From NCBI RefSeq assembly GCF_030704535.1, contig NC_081813.1, positions 6,758,501 to 6,822,500 of the forward strand: a stretch of DNA of 64,000 nt. The letters are read 5' to 3'. Positions 32,330 through 45,042 of this stretch are shown here, in pieces; position 1 is the first letter of the stretch; each line of letters opens with the position of its first letter. The notes beneath the pieces are model-generated. The model searched no databases. It saw only the letters and a list, made by a program, of their open reading frames with translations, and was not told the origin of the DNA. Made by a program: the position numbers and the translations under genes. The stretch comes from Vitis vinifera. Lineage: Eukaryota > Streptophyta > Magnoliopsida > Vitales > Vitaceae.

Positions 32330-34691
32330 AGAGAGGTGGGTCTATCTGGTAATGGACATGTGGCTCCTATTAAGCTATTACTTCCCACAGCCTCAGCCCC
32401 TCTCTCGCCCCGTAAAACACGGTGCTTCTCCGTTTACAGCACACCCTTTTTCTCTACTGTCTTGTCTCTTCAACGTGGAAATTTTCAGCCATCCTTAAAA
32501 CAAAAACAAAAAGTAAAAAAACAAACAATAAGGAAAAAACAAAAAACATTTCGAATTCCTTGTATTCGAATGTCTGTTTTATACGGATTTACATGGTGTC
32601 GGAAAAATAGAGCTGAAAATTTATGTAAATTTCTTACCGATATAAATTATTTTTGTTATATTTTGTTTTCTAATTATTTTAATATATTCTGTCTTTTGGG
32701 AAAAAATTGTAGCCTCCAACTAAAACATATATTTTTTAATTATTAAGAGCTTTACTTTATGTTAGAGTTTAGTAATCAAAATTCTATTTAATCCAATCCA
32801 AAAAGTTATTGATGCGATATATATGATGAAGAAAAATTATAAGATTTTTTTAGGATGTGTGATTATCAAAGTTCTGATAATTACCTTAACACATTAATAA
32901 ATTAAAAATATAAAAACTTTTATAACTCTAATCCTAATCCTAGGCATTTTAGTAATTTTTTTTCCAAAAGTAAGTAAAATCATTAATATGATGGTTTGAC
33001 TAAAAGGACACGTAAGACATGTTTATTAAGAAAAAATTACCGACAAAAATAGTGAAAAACGATATATACCTAATTGACACATGAAAAAAAAGGAAAAATC
33101 CAATCTTTTTTGTTTTTTTTCCAAAAAAAAGCCCAAATCTAAGGAAAGAAGTTTCCCACGGATAAAAGCTATAAATACCAAATGACATAGGAGAAAAGCC
33201 AAGTCTCTCTTCACAATACAAACAATAAAAAGAGTAAAGAGAAAGGCAAGTCATGTCCCCCTCCTTTAAAGCTTCCTTGTGGTAACCAAATTTAAGCATT
33301 CTCTTATATCTTTTACTATATATTTTGACTAAAAAGATATTTAGGTATGATCATTTTCTTCCCTTTACTCTCATTTTGCCTACCAAATGACCTATGGAGA
33401 ATTTTAGTATATTTAAAACTCATTTAATAACCAAGTTATGTCTTATTTAAGTCAATGCAATTAACACCTTAATCTAATAAGTTTTATGATTCAATTGATA
33501 TGTATTTTTAAAATCAAATTTTAAATGAGTCAAATTAATATGAGTTAAATGAATTATGATAATAATCAGGTTAATCGATGTAATTATTAAATAAGTTATT
33601 TTAGGTCAAAGTTGCATTATACAACTTAACCCAAAAACAAATTCTTTATTAAACAGATTATATAAGTTGATACCAGTTTAACCCAAATATAATTATATTA
33701 AACTGAAACTTGTAAAAATATATATATCAAATTTGAGTCAAATAAGTCAATCCTTTCAATTTAGTGCGATGTTGAGTTGTTCACACCAACTCATTGCTTC
33801 AAATTTCGCTTAGAGGACCAATTATGGACATAATATACCAAAGTTCTTCAATGTATTAAAACACAAAATCATGACACTTGAACAAAAAGATACCATTAAG
33901 TATTGCATAGTGATATTAAATAATTAAATAATATGTACATCAATTTGTGGGGAATTATTATCTAAAAAAAATAAACAAATTTTTGTAGCATATGATAATT
34001 TTCCTTGCCATCTTTATAAAATATGCTATTATTCAAATAAAACGTGAACCATTTTTCATTTTAAAAAATCAAATAATGTAACGCCATGCAAATAAAACGT
34101 GGACCATTATTCATTTAAAAGTACAAATCATGTATGCCAACCACAGGATTTGTCAAGTTGTATATGGATACTTTATGGGTCCATTGTCTATTTTTTGAAA
34201 TTATTCTTAGGGCTTTTCATAAAGCAAGGTATGGAGGAAGATTGGATCTTGGGGCATGTGACCGGCCACAAAGTGTAACCTTGAAGACACTAAAAGCAAT
34301 GTCATCTTCCTTACATCTGAAACAAGATATTATTGTATATTACTCCTTACATTTGAAGCAAGATATAATATACAATCCATTCACCTCTCACTAAATACGT
34401 TTAACCACTATTAATATGAAATTTCGTAAAATACTTTTTTTTTATAGTGAAAAATGACAAATAAGTAGGATAGAAACGATATTTGACAAAATCTCAAATT
34501 GGTTATTGAAATGGGAAAATATGTATGGACATATTCCTGTGTTCTCATGAACACGAGTTCATCCGTGTTTTCGCGAATACAACACTTTAGTGTTCTTGAG
34601 AATACAAGCGTAGTTCCCTTCAGTTATAATTAAATATATTGAACTCAAATATGATAAGGGTAAAATTAATCCAATATATAATGGTATTTAT
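32330..34691. other. Intergenic DNA upstream of the LOR gene, no gene seen
   Basis: 32340-32560 has moderate G+C and is probably promoter-proximal. The rest is A+T-rich with no supported frame. At 34540-34615 there is a short run of partly repeated 'gaacacgagttcatccgtgt' and 'gcgaatac' phrases of unknown origin. Confidence 0.35.
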
Positions 34692-35735
34692 TGTTAGAAA
34701 TTATTATATTAAAATTAATTTTTTTTGTTTTAGAAGTGATGGTAAATTAGTTTTTATTTTCTTTATTAAGTAAATTCTAATGGTATTGTATCTATTTTAA
34801 AGAGAATTCATGATAATAATCTTTTTTTTTTCTCTCTCTTTTTATCTTTGAATCCTTTTTGGATTTTAATGTGTTATCAAAGCTTGATTTGATAAGAGGT
34901 CATGGGTTCAAACCCTCCCTCCACATCATTAATGGCACTTTTGATTTGTGATTTTATGGAAAAAAGTTTAATTTCATTCATCACTTTCGTATTTGTTTGA
35001 TCATGGGATATCGTAATGGGTGATCTTGGTATTTGATTTCATATTTGTTTGTTGGATATGAATCTAGATTTTGACTATCTTTGTTTATTGAATATAGATC
35101 CAAAATTTTATCGATTTCTATCTGTTGGATATGAATCCAAATTTTGTTTGTTTCTCTTTTTTCTATAGTTTTGTATCTACTTATTCTTCTTCTTCTTTGA
35201 GCATATATTTTTTCTATCCTTATTGAGTTTTATAGTATCTCTATGTCTGAACTTGTTTGCATTGATTCCTTTCTTAAGTAATACAGATAGTTTCCATGCA
35301 AATATTGGTATTTGATACTTTGATTAAACAATACAAAACTCAATTGGTTATTAAGGGATTTCTCAACAACACGAGTGTAAAGTTGTTTACCAAATCACAC
35401 CCACTTTCACGTTTTTTATTTTCAATTGACAAACTTTGGATGTTTCTTGCGGTCCCATGGGTAGTTTGTGGAGATGTTAGAAGTTATTAATATATTTAGT
35501 TACTATATTAGAATTATATATTTATTATTTAATTAATATATTATTTATTTATTTAATTATTATATTAAAATTATTATTATTATTTTATAAGTAAGGATAA
35601 ATTAGTCTTTATATTTTTATTAAACCTATTTAAATTCTAATATTATATCTATTTTAAATAGAATTCATAATGAGAAATCCTAAATTTTTTTTCTTCTCTC
35701 TCTTGTCCTCTTTGAGTCTGTTTTGGATTACAATA
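34692..35735 (+). mobile_element. Small internally deleted copia element (about 1.04 kb)
   Basis: Two related LTRs (34692-34871 and 35475-35735), both starting TGTTAGAA and sharing 'ctattttaaa.agaattcat' and 'ctctctct...tttggatt', enclose about 600 bp. A degraded primer site (TGTTATCAAAGCT, 34872-34884) follows the first LTR. Before the second LTR a frame encodes VKLFTKSHPLSRFLFSIDKL, the tail of copia RNase H. TTTAT flanks both ends (34687-34691 and 35736-35740). Everything between primer site and pol tail is deleted, so it is non-autonomous and old (LTRs differ in length and sequence). Confidence 0.6.
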
Positions 35736-35740
35736 TTTAT

Positions 35741-36645
35741 ATCATAACCCTATTCATTTATATCATTTTTATAATAATGTGGTCATTTTAACTTTATGGA
35801 TTTATTATTTTTAATTTTTATAACCCATAAAAATTTATTAATTTTACATATATTTAAACTTATAAATTTTACTTTTTATAAATTTATAAAATTTTGATGT
35901 TTCTTTTACCTTCTAACCATTCTAGGGTTAAAAAATTAGATAACTAATAATTAAAGAAAAAATAAATACATTTGCAATATTATAATTATAAGAAAGTTTA
36001 AATTGATAATATACTTTATCTTGCATTTTATAATTATAACAACCAAAATAATAATTTCTTGAAATTTTTGTACATTTAAAGTTTAAATGGATTATAATCA
36101 TGGTAATAAATCTAACAAGTTATAATCAAGTCAATTGATTGTTTGTCTCCATCATACTCCAACTTGTTTATTAAACAAATCATATAAATCTTGCTATGTT
36201 GTTCATGTAATCAATGTCTCATGTTTGGAATTTAGTCGATTGATTGTCACAATTTATATATCATCCTATAATAAAAGTACATTTCTAGTTTTAAATAAAC
36301 ATTTTTAATAAAAAAAATTAATTGGCTAAAAAGGATAAAATAATCCTTATATTATGAATTTAGCATCTTCCATATTTTTGCTTAAAAAGTAACTTTTTTT
36401 TTTTTACATAAATGACCGCGACTATTTCAATTATTTACGTGTAAGTTTTAAAACAAAAATATTATTTTTACAGAATGTGACCAAAAAAATGATGAAGAAT
36501 TAGATTTTCAAAATTGAGTTTCCAATTACCCTTTTAATCAAATAGCCATAAAAATAATTAATTTCAGACTCGTAGGACACCTTACTAAAGAAATATCACT
36601 TCTTAGGAAGCACCAAAAGTAGCCAAATGTGGGCTTATAGAAGGG
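35741..36645. other. A+T-rich intergenic DNA, nothing recognised
   Basis: No frame, splice pattern or repeat was recognised beyond simple A+T-rich tracts. Confidence 0.4.
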
Positions 36646-36823
36646 GTTGCATTCAATTTCCTAATACAAAAATTTTTGTGCCAAATTTGCTTATTTGAGG
36701 ATTGAGGTTTGGCAAGATGATGACACTTAATCGAGTTGCATTCAATTTCTTAACACGAAAATTTTTGTGCCAAATTTGCTTATTTGGGTATCATAGATTT
36801 GGCAAGATGATGACACTTAATCA
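36646..36823. repeat. 89-bp tandem duplication
   Basis: Two adjacent copies starting 'gttgcattcaatttc' at 36646 and 36735 share 'atttttgtgccaaatttgct' and 'ggcaagatgatgacacttaa'. They differ at only a handful of bases. Confidence 0.8.
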
Positions 36824-38499
36824 CAAGATAAGAGAGAACATTCATGAATCACACCATAACCATAAGTTCCTTCAAAGACAATTGCTTAATAAATAAGAAG
36901 TTTATCATGTTGCTTTAAAGAATACAATTAAGTTGGTGAAAACGCAAAAGAGACTAATTTTTTTCCCTTACTCCATCAATCTACTTGTGTCTTCAAAAGC
37001 CTAATTATGACTAAATTATTGACCTATTGTGATTTTGTTAACCTAACACAACAAACATAAGGTCATTCTTAGGACTTGATATTTAAGGTTTTAAAATAAC
37101 AATTGTTTATAATATTTATAATTGAATGGATTCAACTACAAACAATGAAACCAATTTGTACATGAGACGACTTGGGTGTAAGGGCATTCAACCCTAATTT
37201 TGCACGTGATACTAATGTGACATTAGTGGATTGATGAAAATATCTATCACCATAGGGCCTAATTAGAAGTAAAATTGGAATGGGTAAATCTAGGAAGAAA
37301 GTGCATCGTTCACACGCAATGCTGGCTAGGGCCACATGAAATGAGTTGTTGAAATTGATCCACCGGCCGTCTGGCAACACCCAAATGCTAGCTCCTTCAT
37401 TGTCACATCAAACCAGCCCACAGCTGACAATTTGCATGGAAACCCATGCTGGACTTTTGAATTTTTCCTCCCAAACAAACACTAACCTACACCTACATGC
37501 ATTTCCCCAAGAAGACATGAACCGACGAGGTTCCCTTGGTCAAATGGGCAAGGTCCGAAGTGTAAATGTGGAAGGAATTTGAGGTGAGACTCGGACATGG
37601 GCTCATAACTTCCACCCACGTCAACATCCGAACCCATAGGACCCTTCAAAATGATTCAAATTTCAAACATAAAGAAATAATGGTTGGTGCCTGTTACAAA
37701 AAATATCAAAATAATGGTCAAACCATGCACCGGCACAATACGTAACTCTTTTTGACCACCCAAAAAGGATCCGTTGTGCTACAAAAAAACCCGTGTATGA
37801 GGACTTTTGAGACATAAACTAACTATCCACCTCTCGTTGGCACCAACTTGACTATTGGGTTCATATACTTGCTCAGAATCACTCTTAATGAGTGGATCTA
37901 AGCCCTCTTTGACTTTCTTCCCCTTAAATATCATGTCACAAAATTTAATACGATTTGTTAATACAATTCAAAATTCAATAGTAGATTTAGATTGATAGAT
38001 TATAATCGTGTCCGGGTTTATAATTTTAATCTATCATCAACTAAATTTATATTATTTATTTTATAAAAAATTAAAACACATGACATTATACTTTTCTAAT
38101 GATTTACAAGAGTGGTATTTCAAAATGTGAATCATGTCGGCCCCGACAACCGACATGATTTACCATGCAAATTTACGCGCAAATGTGTCTAAATTAATTG
38201 CCATGTGGATCGAGATCGTGACCTCTCGAAAGTGAGAAATGGGCCTAGGTGTTGGGCTTTTTATCGACCAACTTATCTTTGTCTAACTCACACGCGGTCC
38301 AGCTTTTTCCTGAGCCACTCTCTGCAGTCAATTTTTTGGCCTCATTATTTCTTCTTCCCTTCCATGATATCTCTCCAAGATTCTTGAACGAACTCTTAGT
38401 TGCATCACCTGCTAGTGATCCAGGAAGATGACTGTGGAATATGGTTGGGAGAAGCTCTAACATGACTCATCAATACGAATTGCGACATGTACATTTAAA
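36824..38499. other. Intergenic DNA, no gene recognised
   Basis: 37130-37620 and 38150-38460 are richer in G+C than the surroundings and may be decayed genic or promoter DNA. Their short frames on both strands lack domains and codon-level support. Confidence 0.3.
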
Positions 38500-38807
38500 T
38501 GCTTCGGATTACATTTCTTTGGGCCTACTTTAACCGCCACAAAAGAGGCCGAGTGTTTATTTTTTACCGTTATGCCATGGTCGTAGGCCCAACGCACTGG
38601 ATTGGGCCAAAGTCCAACTAAATTCAAGGTCTTCAACTCAAGCCAGGTTTATTTAACAACATACTAGATGAATAAAATATGACATTAAATTAAAAAGAAT
38701 TTCATGTTTTATTTTTTTCTTAATTTTTTTAATTAGTAATATAATTTCATTTTCCCAGGATATGAAAACAACATTATGCTATAAATTTATATAAAAATGA
38801 TTCAAAT

Positions 38808-38820
<13 letters not shown>

Positions 38821-38873
<53 letters not shown>
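38821..38873. repeat. (TA)n microsatellite, about 26 units
   Basis: An uninterrupted TA run following a poly-A tract; likely to vary in length between individuals. Confidence 0.9.
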
Positions 38874-38876
<3 letters not shown>

Positions 38877-38934
38877 AAAGTAATTTTTGCCATAAACATG
38901 CTTTTGTATCATTTTTAAAATTTTTCCTCAAAAT

Positions 38935-39311
38935 TGAAGGGCTTGTTTGAAACTATTTTTAAAAATAGTTTTCTATTATTTACAACTAAAAACACTTTTG
39001 ACAACCAAAAACTATTTTCTATTTTATATTTTTAAGAATAGAAAATATGATGTTTTCAGATAAAATCTTTTAGTTGTTTTCTAAGAGTTATTTTTAGAAA
39101 TAATTATATAAATATATAGAATAATTAAAAATAAAATATTATATATAAAATTTATTTTCAAAATATATTTAAAAATATTAAAAATAGATTAAAAATATTT
39201 TAGGTTTCCAAGCATGTTTTTGTTTTATAAAAATTAAAAAATAACTTTCAAAAACTAATTTCAAAAGCTATTTTTTAAAATTATTTTTGAAGACAATTAC
39301 CAAACAGGTCC
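38935..39311. mobile_element. A+T-rich MITE-like element
   Basis: The ends 'agggcttgtttg' and 'caaacaggtcc' are inverted relatives (GGGCYTGTTTG type), enclosing self-complementary 'tatttttaaaaatag' sequence. The core ('agaataattaaaaataaaat...ttaaaaatattttaggtttc') recurs at about 11640-11720, 40200-40310 and 41085-41200, so this is a dispersed family in the window. No coding capacity. Confidence 0.5.
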
Positions 39312-39999
39312 AAACATATTAAACATCATATCATGATTGAATTATCAAAATTATGCATTTGGAAAAAGTATTAAAGTTAGTAAAATAGATTGAAATATTG
39401 ACCTTTAGTAATTTTTGAATAATTTTTTCTACAAAAATGAAGGCAACTTGCTTTTTTTTTTAAAAAAGGTTTAGGGTGGCCCAAAAACAAATTTAGATGA
39501 CTTGAGGATAAATATAGAAATATTGACACATTGGGCTGCGGGCCTCCTTGTGGCAGGGTGGTTGGTTGCGCATGTTACCAAACCCTTGATCAAAGGTTCA
39601 AGGCCTGCAGTGAGGGGAAGAAAAGAAGATGAAAGGTATTCTAAAATACCTCTTTTTATTTTTATTTTGTTCTTTTATGCCATTCTTAATCAGTATTATT
39701 AAAATTAATATAATTATATATTTATTATAATTAATAATTAATTTTATAAAATAAAATAAAATTATAATTATAAATATAATTTTTTAGTTAAAATATATAT
39801 TTTTTATAAAATAAATAATATAAAAATTTGATGAAAATAATAAATTTATAATACATATTTTATTTTACTTATAATTGAATCTTGTATGCCTTTGATAGAT
39901 TTTTAATTTTTTGCTCGCCGATTGCCTCTTATTTCCATCAATTCCACTGGGGCGAGGAAACCTCTTGTCTCTATCAACTCAGCTTAGGATATTATGAAG

Positions 40000-40410
40000 G
40001 TTAAGTTTCTGATTGAGAATTATTTTTGAAAACATATTTTTTGTTCTTGAGAACCAAAAAAAAAAAAAAAAATGGAAACACATTTGATAATAAAAATCCG
40101 ATTTAGATTTTTTGTTCTTAAGAACATAATACAAGGTGTTTGCAGAGAACATATATTGGTTGTTTTTTATTATTTTCAATTGTTTTTTATAATTATTTTA
40201 AAAAATAATTATATATGTTTGTAGAATGATTAAGATAAAACATTAAATATAAAAATTATTTTTAAAAATATTAAAAATAAGTTAAAAATATTTTAGATTT
40301 CTAAACGAACTTTTGTTCTACAAAAACCAGAAAGCAAGTTTTTAAAACTGTTCTAAAAAACTATTTTTTAGAATTATTTTTAAAAAATAATTACCAAACA
40401 GACACTAAGG
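40000..40410. mobile_element. A+T-rich MITE-like element, second copy
   Basis: Same family as 38935-39311: the core 'agttaaaaatattttagatt' is present and it ends 'ttaccaaacagacactaag'. The left end is less clear, with an internal poly-A run (40056-40072). Confidence 0.45.
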
Positions 40411-40964
40411 GTCTGTGGGAGTTTTATGAATTTTTAATAATAATTTTCAAAAATAGTTTTACAATGTTTCTTAAAACAAAGTCTGCTTGAAAACTTAGAA
40501 TATTTTCAATCTATTTCTAAGTTTTCAAATATTTTTTAAGAATAAATTTTATAGGTGGTACTTTATTTTCAATTATTCTTTTGTATTAGTCTTATTATTT
40601 TTAAAATAACCCTTAAAAATAAGTGAAAACACTGAAAATATATTTTCAAAAACACCCTTTTTTGTGTTTAAAATTTTTTAAAAAATGTTTTATATTTTTG
40701 CTGTCAAATAATTTTTTTTTATAAAAAAAACAAAGCAATTAATAAACAGACCTTAAAAAATCCAATTTAGGTATACACACGAGACGGAGTGAATTGGGTT
40801 TTTACCAACTTTTAACTTTTGCGTTTGTATTTTAGACTTCACATGGGCCATGAAAGTGTGGGCTTCCTGAAAGTTTGTGGGCCTGGCCTTAAACTTCATT
40901 TCTGAAGAAACTTGACAGATTTTCAAGCCCAGGTCAGACCTTTTATGCCCCTGTTCTTTGTCAT

Positions 40965-41930
40965 TTAAACGGCTGGGATTGCATTTCTTTTGGCCTATTT
41001 TAACCCCACAAAAAAATGCTAGGTGTTTATTTTTCACGGTTAATAAGGTGTTTTGATAAAATATATTTTAATTATTTTTTTTAAAATAATTATATAGATA
41101 TGAAAAATGATTGAACAAAAAATACGAGATATAAAAGTTATTTAGAAAAAAAAATTAAAAACATCCAAAACAGTTTAGATATTTTAAATTCCGAAACAAA
41201 TATTTGTTCTAAAAAATATTATATTACTATTCTAAAAATTGTTTTTTTTAAGAACCATTTTCGAAAATGTTTCCAAATAAGCCTTTTGAAAGAAACAATA
41301 TCTTGATAACTTGTTTTAAAATCAAGATGATTTTTATCGTAATTAATTGTTTTCACTTATTTTTTAAGAATTATTTAAAAATAAAAAATAATTAAAAATA
41401 AAATAATATATTTTTATTTTATAAAACATATCGGCTACTAACAGTTTTACACATCAAAGCACAATGGAAGTCTCAAATTATACAATTTTTTTTTATATAT
41501 ATAAAAAAGTATAAAGTTAATAAAATAAATTGAAATATCAACATTTAGTATTTTTAAAATAATTTTTTCTTAAATTATGCCAAATTTAGGTGACTTCTTT
41601 AAATCTGCAGCCTAGAATTAAAACTCTTTGAAAATGTGTATATGAAGAATTTGAGAATGGGTATACGTAAATATTGAACCGTTGAGCCGCTGGTTACTAT
41701 GTCAAATGACTTTCCGTAGACTTTTCATTCTAATAAGGTTTGTGGTCTCGTAGATTCAATTTTATATGATTCGTCCAAAGTTGAAACTGCTGGCCTCTTT
41801 GTAGCTTGGTGGTTGGGGTGTGTGCATCCGAACTCCACGTCAAAGGTTCAAGGCCGGCACAGAGAGGAAGAAGAGAGAAGAGAAAATGAGGTATTCTAAA
41901 ATACCTCTTTTTCTTTTGATTGCATTTGTT
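40965..41930. repeat. Right copy of the diverged segmental duplication
   Basis: It matches 38500-39660 in the order of its landmarks: 'tttggcctattttaac' with 'gtgtttatttttcac', then 'aaagttaataaaataaattg', then 'aaaggttcaaggccggca' with 'tattctaaaatacctctttt'. It carries its own MITE-like copy (41042-41284). The copies are strongly diverged, so the duplication is old. Confidence 0.5.
41042..41284. mobile_element. A+T-rich MITE-like element, third copy
   Basis: It begins 'aaggtgttttgataaaatat' and ends 'tttccaaataagcc', with the family core between ('attatatagatatgaaaaat'). Confidence 0.4.
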
Positions 41931-42879
41931 TTTTCAATTTAGTTTCATTTTTATTTTTATTTTTATTTTTTTGGGTTTGAAATTTGAGATTATCATCACA
42001 TTTATTAAATTCAATCAAGGTTAATTGAAACTAATATGATAAGAAAAATGTTAATTATACTATTATTTTTACTATCTTGTTAAATTACATTAAAATTTTT
42101 TTGCATTTAGTAATTAAAGATCAATTATCATTGTATTTTATTAGTATTCGAAAATAAAGTGGAGGTACCAAAATAGGTACCAAAGTTTGACTCACCCCAA
42201 ACACGCCACCTATCATGCGTAACGCCAACACAAGTCTTTCCATAATTGGCACCCGATTAATGGTGCGTTTAATAGTAATTTTCAAAAGTATTTTAGTCTT
42301 TCTAATATTTTAAAGATAAAAAATTTAAAATATTAATAAAATTAAAAAAAAAATTGAATTACTATCAAATATACTCTGACCAAAGTTGGCTGATACCGAC
42401 GAAGTCAATAAAACATTCTGTATTTATGTAAAGGCTAAAATCCACTCACAACCCCAACCACGAGGACACGCCCATCACTTGTATATAAACCAAGTCATGC
42501 AAATATGGAAGACACAGGAAACTTCGTAAAGAGATAGTAAATGATCCTAAAAGTGATGTTTTATATGATACCATCCTTATTATTATTATTATAAGAAAAT
42601 CATTGATTATATTGTCTAATTGTAGATGTTTGATGGAATTAATAGAAGATTAAGATAAGTGAACCTTCAATGTTTAAAGAATCTAGTCATTGAGCATTGT
42701 TTAGTTAAATTACCCACTTTGTATACTTGTGGTTCGGTGCACATGGAGATTATGAAAGAAAAAAAATACCATTTTTTTAGAAATATTTTTTTTAAATATG
42801 ATAGTTTCAAAACTATTTTTAAATCTATCGTACTTTTAAGGTATCAATTTAAAATTGTCTTCTAGATTTAAGGCTAATC
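41931..42879. other. Intergenic DNA with a short inverted-repeat unit
   Basis: No gene is seen. 42262-42376 has inverted ends (GGTGCGTTTAATAGTAATT and, reversed, GAGTATATTTGATAGTAATT) and looks like a 115-bp MITE without a clear target duplication. 42430-42550 contains 'tgtatataaacc', TATA-like, but no gene follows. Confidence 0.35.
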
Positions 42880-43160
42880 AATTAAGGAAAATCACTTAAG
42901 AGGTAGGGTGAATTGAGTTTTTTAATTTTTTTTAAACACAACAAATTAAAGAACAAAAATAAAGAGATAAAGTTAGAGAAATTAAACATAAATGATTTAT
43001 GGTAATTCGACATTCCTTACCTATGTCCATTCTCCTCAAGGTCCAATCAAGTAAAGGTTTCACCATCCTTGAAATATCAACTAAGTTTCCAATCCTTTAT
43101 ATTTGGATTCTGCCTTCAACGGATGCTACAATATCTCTTTAAGTATACCTCACCTTGAAA
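42880..43160 (-). repeat. Possible SIRE/Maximus-type LTR fragment
   Basis: The phrase 'gaggtagggtgaattgagtt' followed by 'gatttatggtaattcgacat' and 'cctatgtccattctcctcaa' is typical of the 3' part of SIRE/Maximus-type copia LTRs read on the opposite strand. Boundaries are not clear. Confidence 0.3.
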
Positions 43161-43524
43161 ATTTAATCACTCAATCTTAACTCATTTGTTTTTATTTATT
43201 TATTTATTTATTTTAACCTTGAAATAGCAAGTTAAAAGATCTCCATGATTATCAATTATTTTTAAGGTTGACATCAAGCTAACCAACATGTCACATTATT
43301 TTTCTTTTTTCTTCATTTTACCTAGAAAATAATGCTTCTTTTTTAAAAATTTCATTTTTGTTCACTCATTCACATTTTCATATTTATTCATTTTAATTAT
43401 TTAAAAACATTTTAAAAATATAATAATGATAATAATAATAATAATAATAATACATTTATCATATTATTTTATCGTTTATATTTATACTTTTATTTTTAAA
43501 AATTCATGTAAAAATCAAAATCAA
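43161..43524. other. A+T-rich DNA with (ATA)n tract
   Basis: It contains a 'taataataataataataataa' stretch near 43425-43455 and no gene. Confidence 0.4.
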
Positions 43525-44150
43525 TTATAATAATTTTTAACTTTTTTCTTAGTTAAAATGTTTAATATTTTTAATTAAAAAAATAAAAACTTGACTGTGA
43601 TTCTAACGTTTTGATTTGTTAAAATTTTTAATTTTTAATTTATATAAAATAAAAATAAAATACATTTTTCATAAAATTGTATTTAATTATTTATGTTAAT
43701 TTTCTTTTAATTGTATTAAAAATTGAAATATTTGTATATTGAAATTGCATATCGATCAACACAACCATCGAAAAACAGGTACCATTCTTTTATGAAAAAA
43801 GTAACACTAAAGTATATTAAAAGTAACATATTTTTGCAGTATTTTTAACACACTTTAGTGTTATCTTTTTCATAAGAGACTGATACATTTTTTTTCTTCA
43901 AAAGTTATGTTTATAAATGTGCAACTTTAGTATGCAAATATTTTAATTTTTAATAAAATTAAGAAAAATTAATATAAATGATTAAAATAATTTTTTTATT
44001 ATAAAAATATATATTTTATTTTTATTTTATATAAATATAAAATTAAAAATTTTAATAAAACAAAATGTTAGAACCACAACCGAGTTTTTGTCTTTTTTAA
44101 TTAACAATATTAAACATTTTAGCTAAGAACAAAAATTAAAATCATGGTCA
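43525..44150. repeat. Long foldback (inverted repeat, arms about 300 bp)
   Basis: The left arm (about 43525-43835) is matched in reverse by the right arm (about 43837-44150). Paired landmarks from outside in: 'cttagttaaaatgtttaata' with 'tattaaacattttagctaag'; 'gattctaacgttttga' with 'caaaatgttagaacca'; 'atgaaaaaagtaacactaaa' with 'ctttagtgttatctttttca'. The centre is near 43836. There is no coding sequence. It is probably a foldback transposon or a large MITE. Confidence 0.7.
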
Positions 44151-44875
44151 AGTTAAATTCATAAGCAAAAAACTAAAACTATAATCATCAATTGTGATTT
44201 TCCTAAAGAGATTTTTAAAATATATAAACAATAAGTAATATGAAAATATAATAAGATTTTATTCATCATGTATTTAAAATTTTAAAAAAATATTTTATTT
44301 AGTAGAAATATAGAAAACCTTATGTCCTAAATCTTCAAATTTGTTCATCATGGATTTATTTTTATATTAAATTATTCTCATTAGTTATTTATTATATATT
44401 ATTATTTTATGTTTAAAATGTTCATAAATAATTAAAATCAATAAATATAAAAAGACGAAATATTAAAAAGTTTGAAATTAAAAAGATTTCATCAAACCAA
44501 CATATTTAAAAAAACAAAAACAAAACAAAACATAAAATAAAATAAAAATAAGATGAAGATATTATAGAGGAGGAGAAAAAGAAAAGGAAAAAAAAAGTCA
44601 TGTGATATGGTGATTGTGTGTCAAAGTTTTTTTTTTTTTTTTTAAATAAACAATAATAATGATGGGCTCATTTATCTTGTCAAAGCAATAAAAAAGAAAA
44701 AGACAAAAAGCTAAAAAATAAAAAATAAAAAAGTGGTATTTGACGGTAAGCGAGGGGAGGGTTTGAAGGTAAGTTTGGAATGCTGATTACTTTTACCATT
44801 TGAGTGCATGTTTGGAGGATTATTTTTCCCAAAATACATATCATTTAAAAATCAAAAGTCAAAGTATAATTAATA
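44151..44875. other. A+T-rich intergenic DNA, no gene seen
   Basis: Purine-rich A tracts (44500-44600, 44670-44730) and a T run at 44628-44643; no frame is supported. Confidence 0.4.
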
Positions 44876-44999
44876 TATATATTGCATCTATTAATTTGTT
44901 CCAAATAGGGACCTTTATTCTAGATAGCTAAATATGAGACATAAGAAAATGCTAATGAAATAATCTATTTGCATCAAAAGTAGAATTAAAACAATATGA

Positions 45000-45004
<5 letters not shown>

Positions 45005-45039
<35 letters not shown>
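45005..45039. repeat. (AT)n microsatellite
   Basis: About 17 AT units at the junction between repeat copies. Confidence 0.85.

Positions 45040-45042
<3 letters not shown>

Larger units (their letters stand above)
38500..39660. repeat. Left copy of a diverged segmental duplication
   Basis: Landmarks recur in the same order at 40965-41930: 'tttgggcctactttaac' with 'gtgtttattttt' at the left end, 'aaagttagtaaaatagattg' in the middle, and 'aaaggttcaaggcctgca' with 'tattctaaaatacctctttt' at the right end. A MITE-like copy (38935-39311) and an (AT)n tract lie inside. Confidence 0.55.

Noticed and set aside
32306-32746. 146-codon plus-strand frame upstream of the LOR gene
   Set aside because: It overlaps the promoter region of the minus-strand gene, is lysine-rich from A tracts, and has no recognised domain.
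39535-39640. SINE or tRNA-like A/B boxes ('tggcagggtggttgg' and 'aaaggttcaaggcc'), repeated at about 41795-41900
   Set aside because: The spacing suits a Pol III promoter, but similarity between the two copies extends well beyond the unit on the left, so they are explained by the segmental duplication. There is no tRNA fold and no target duplication.
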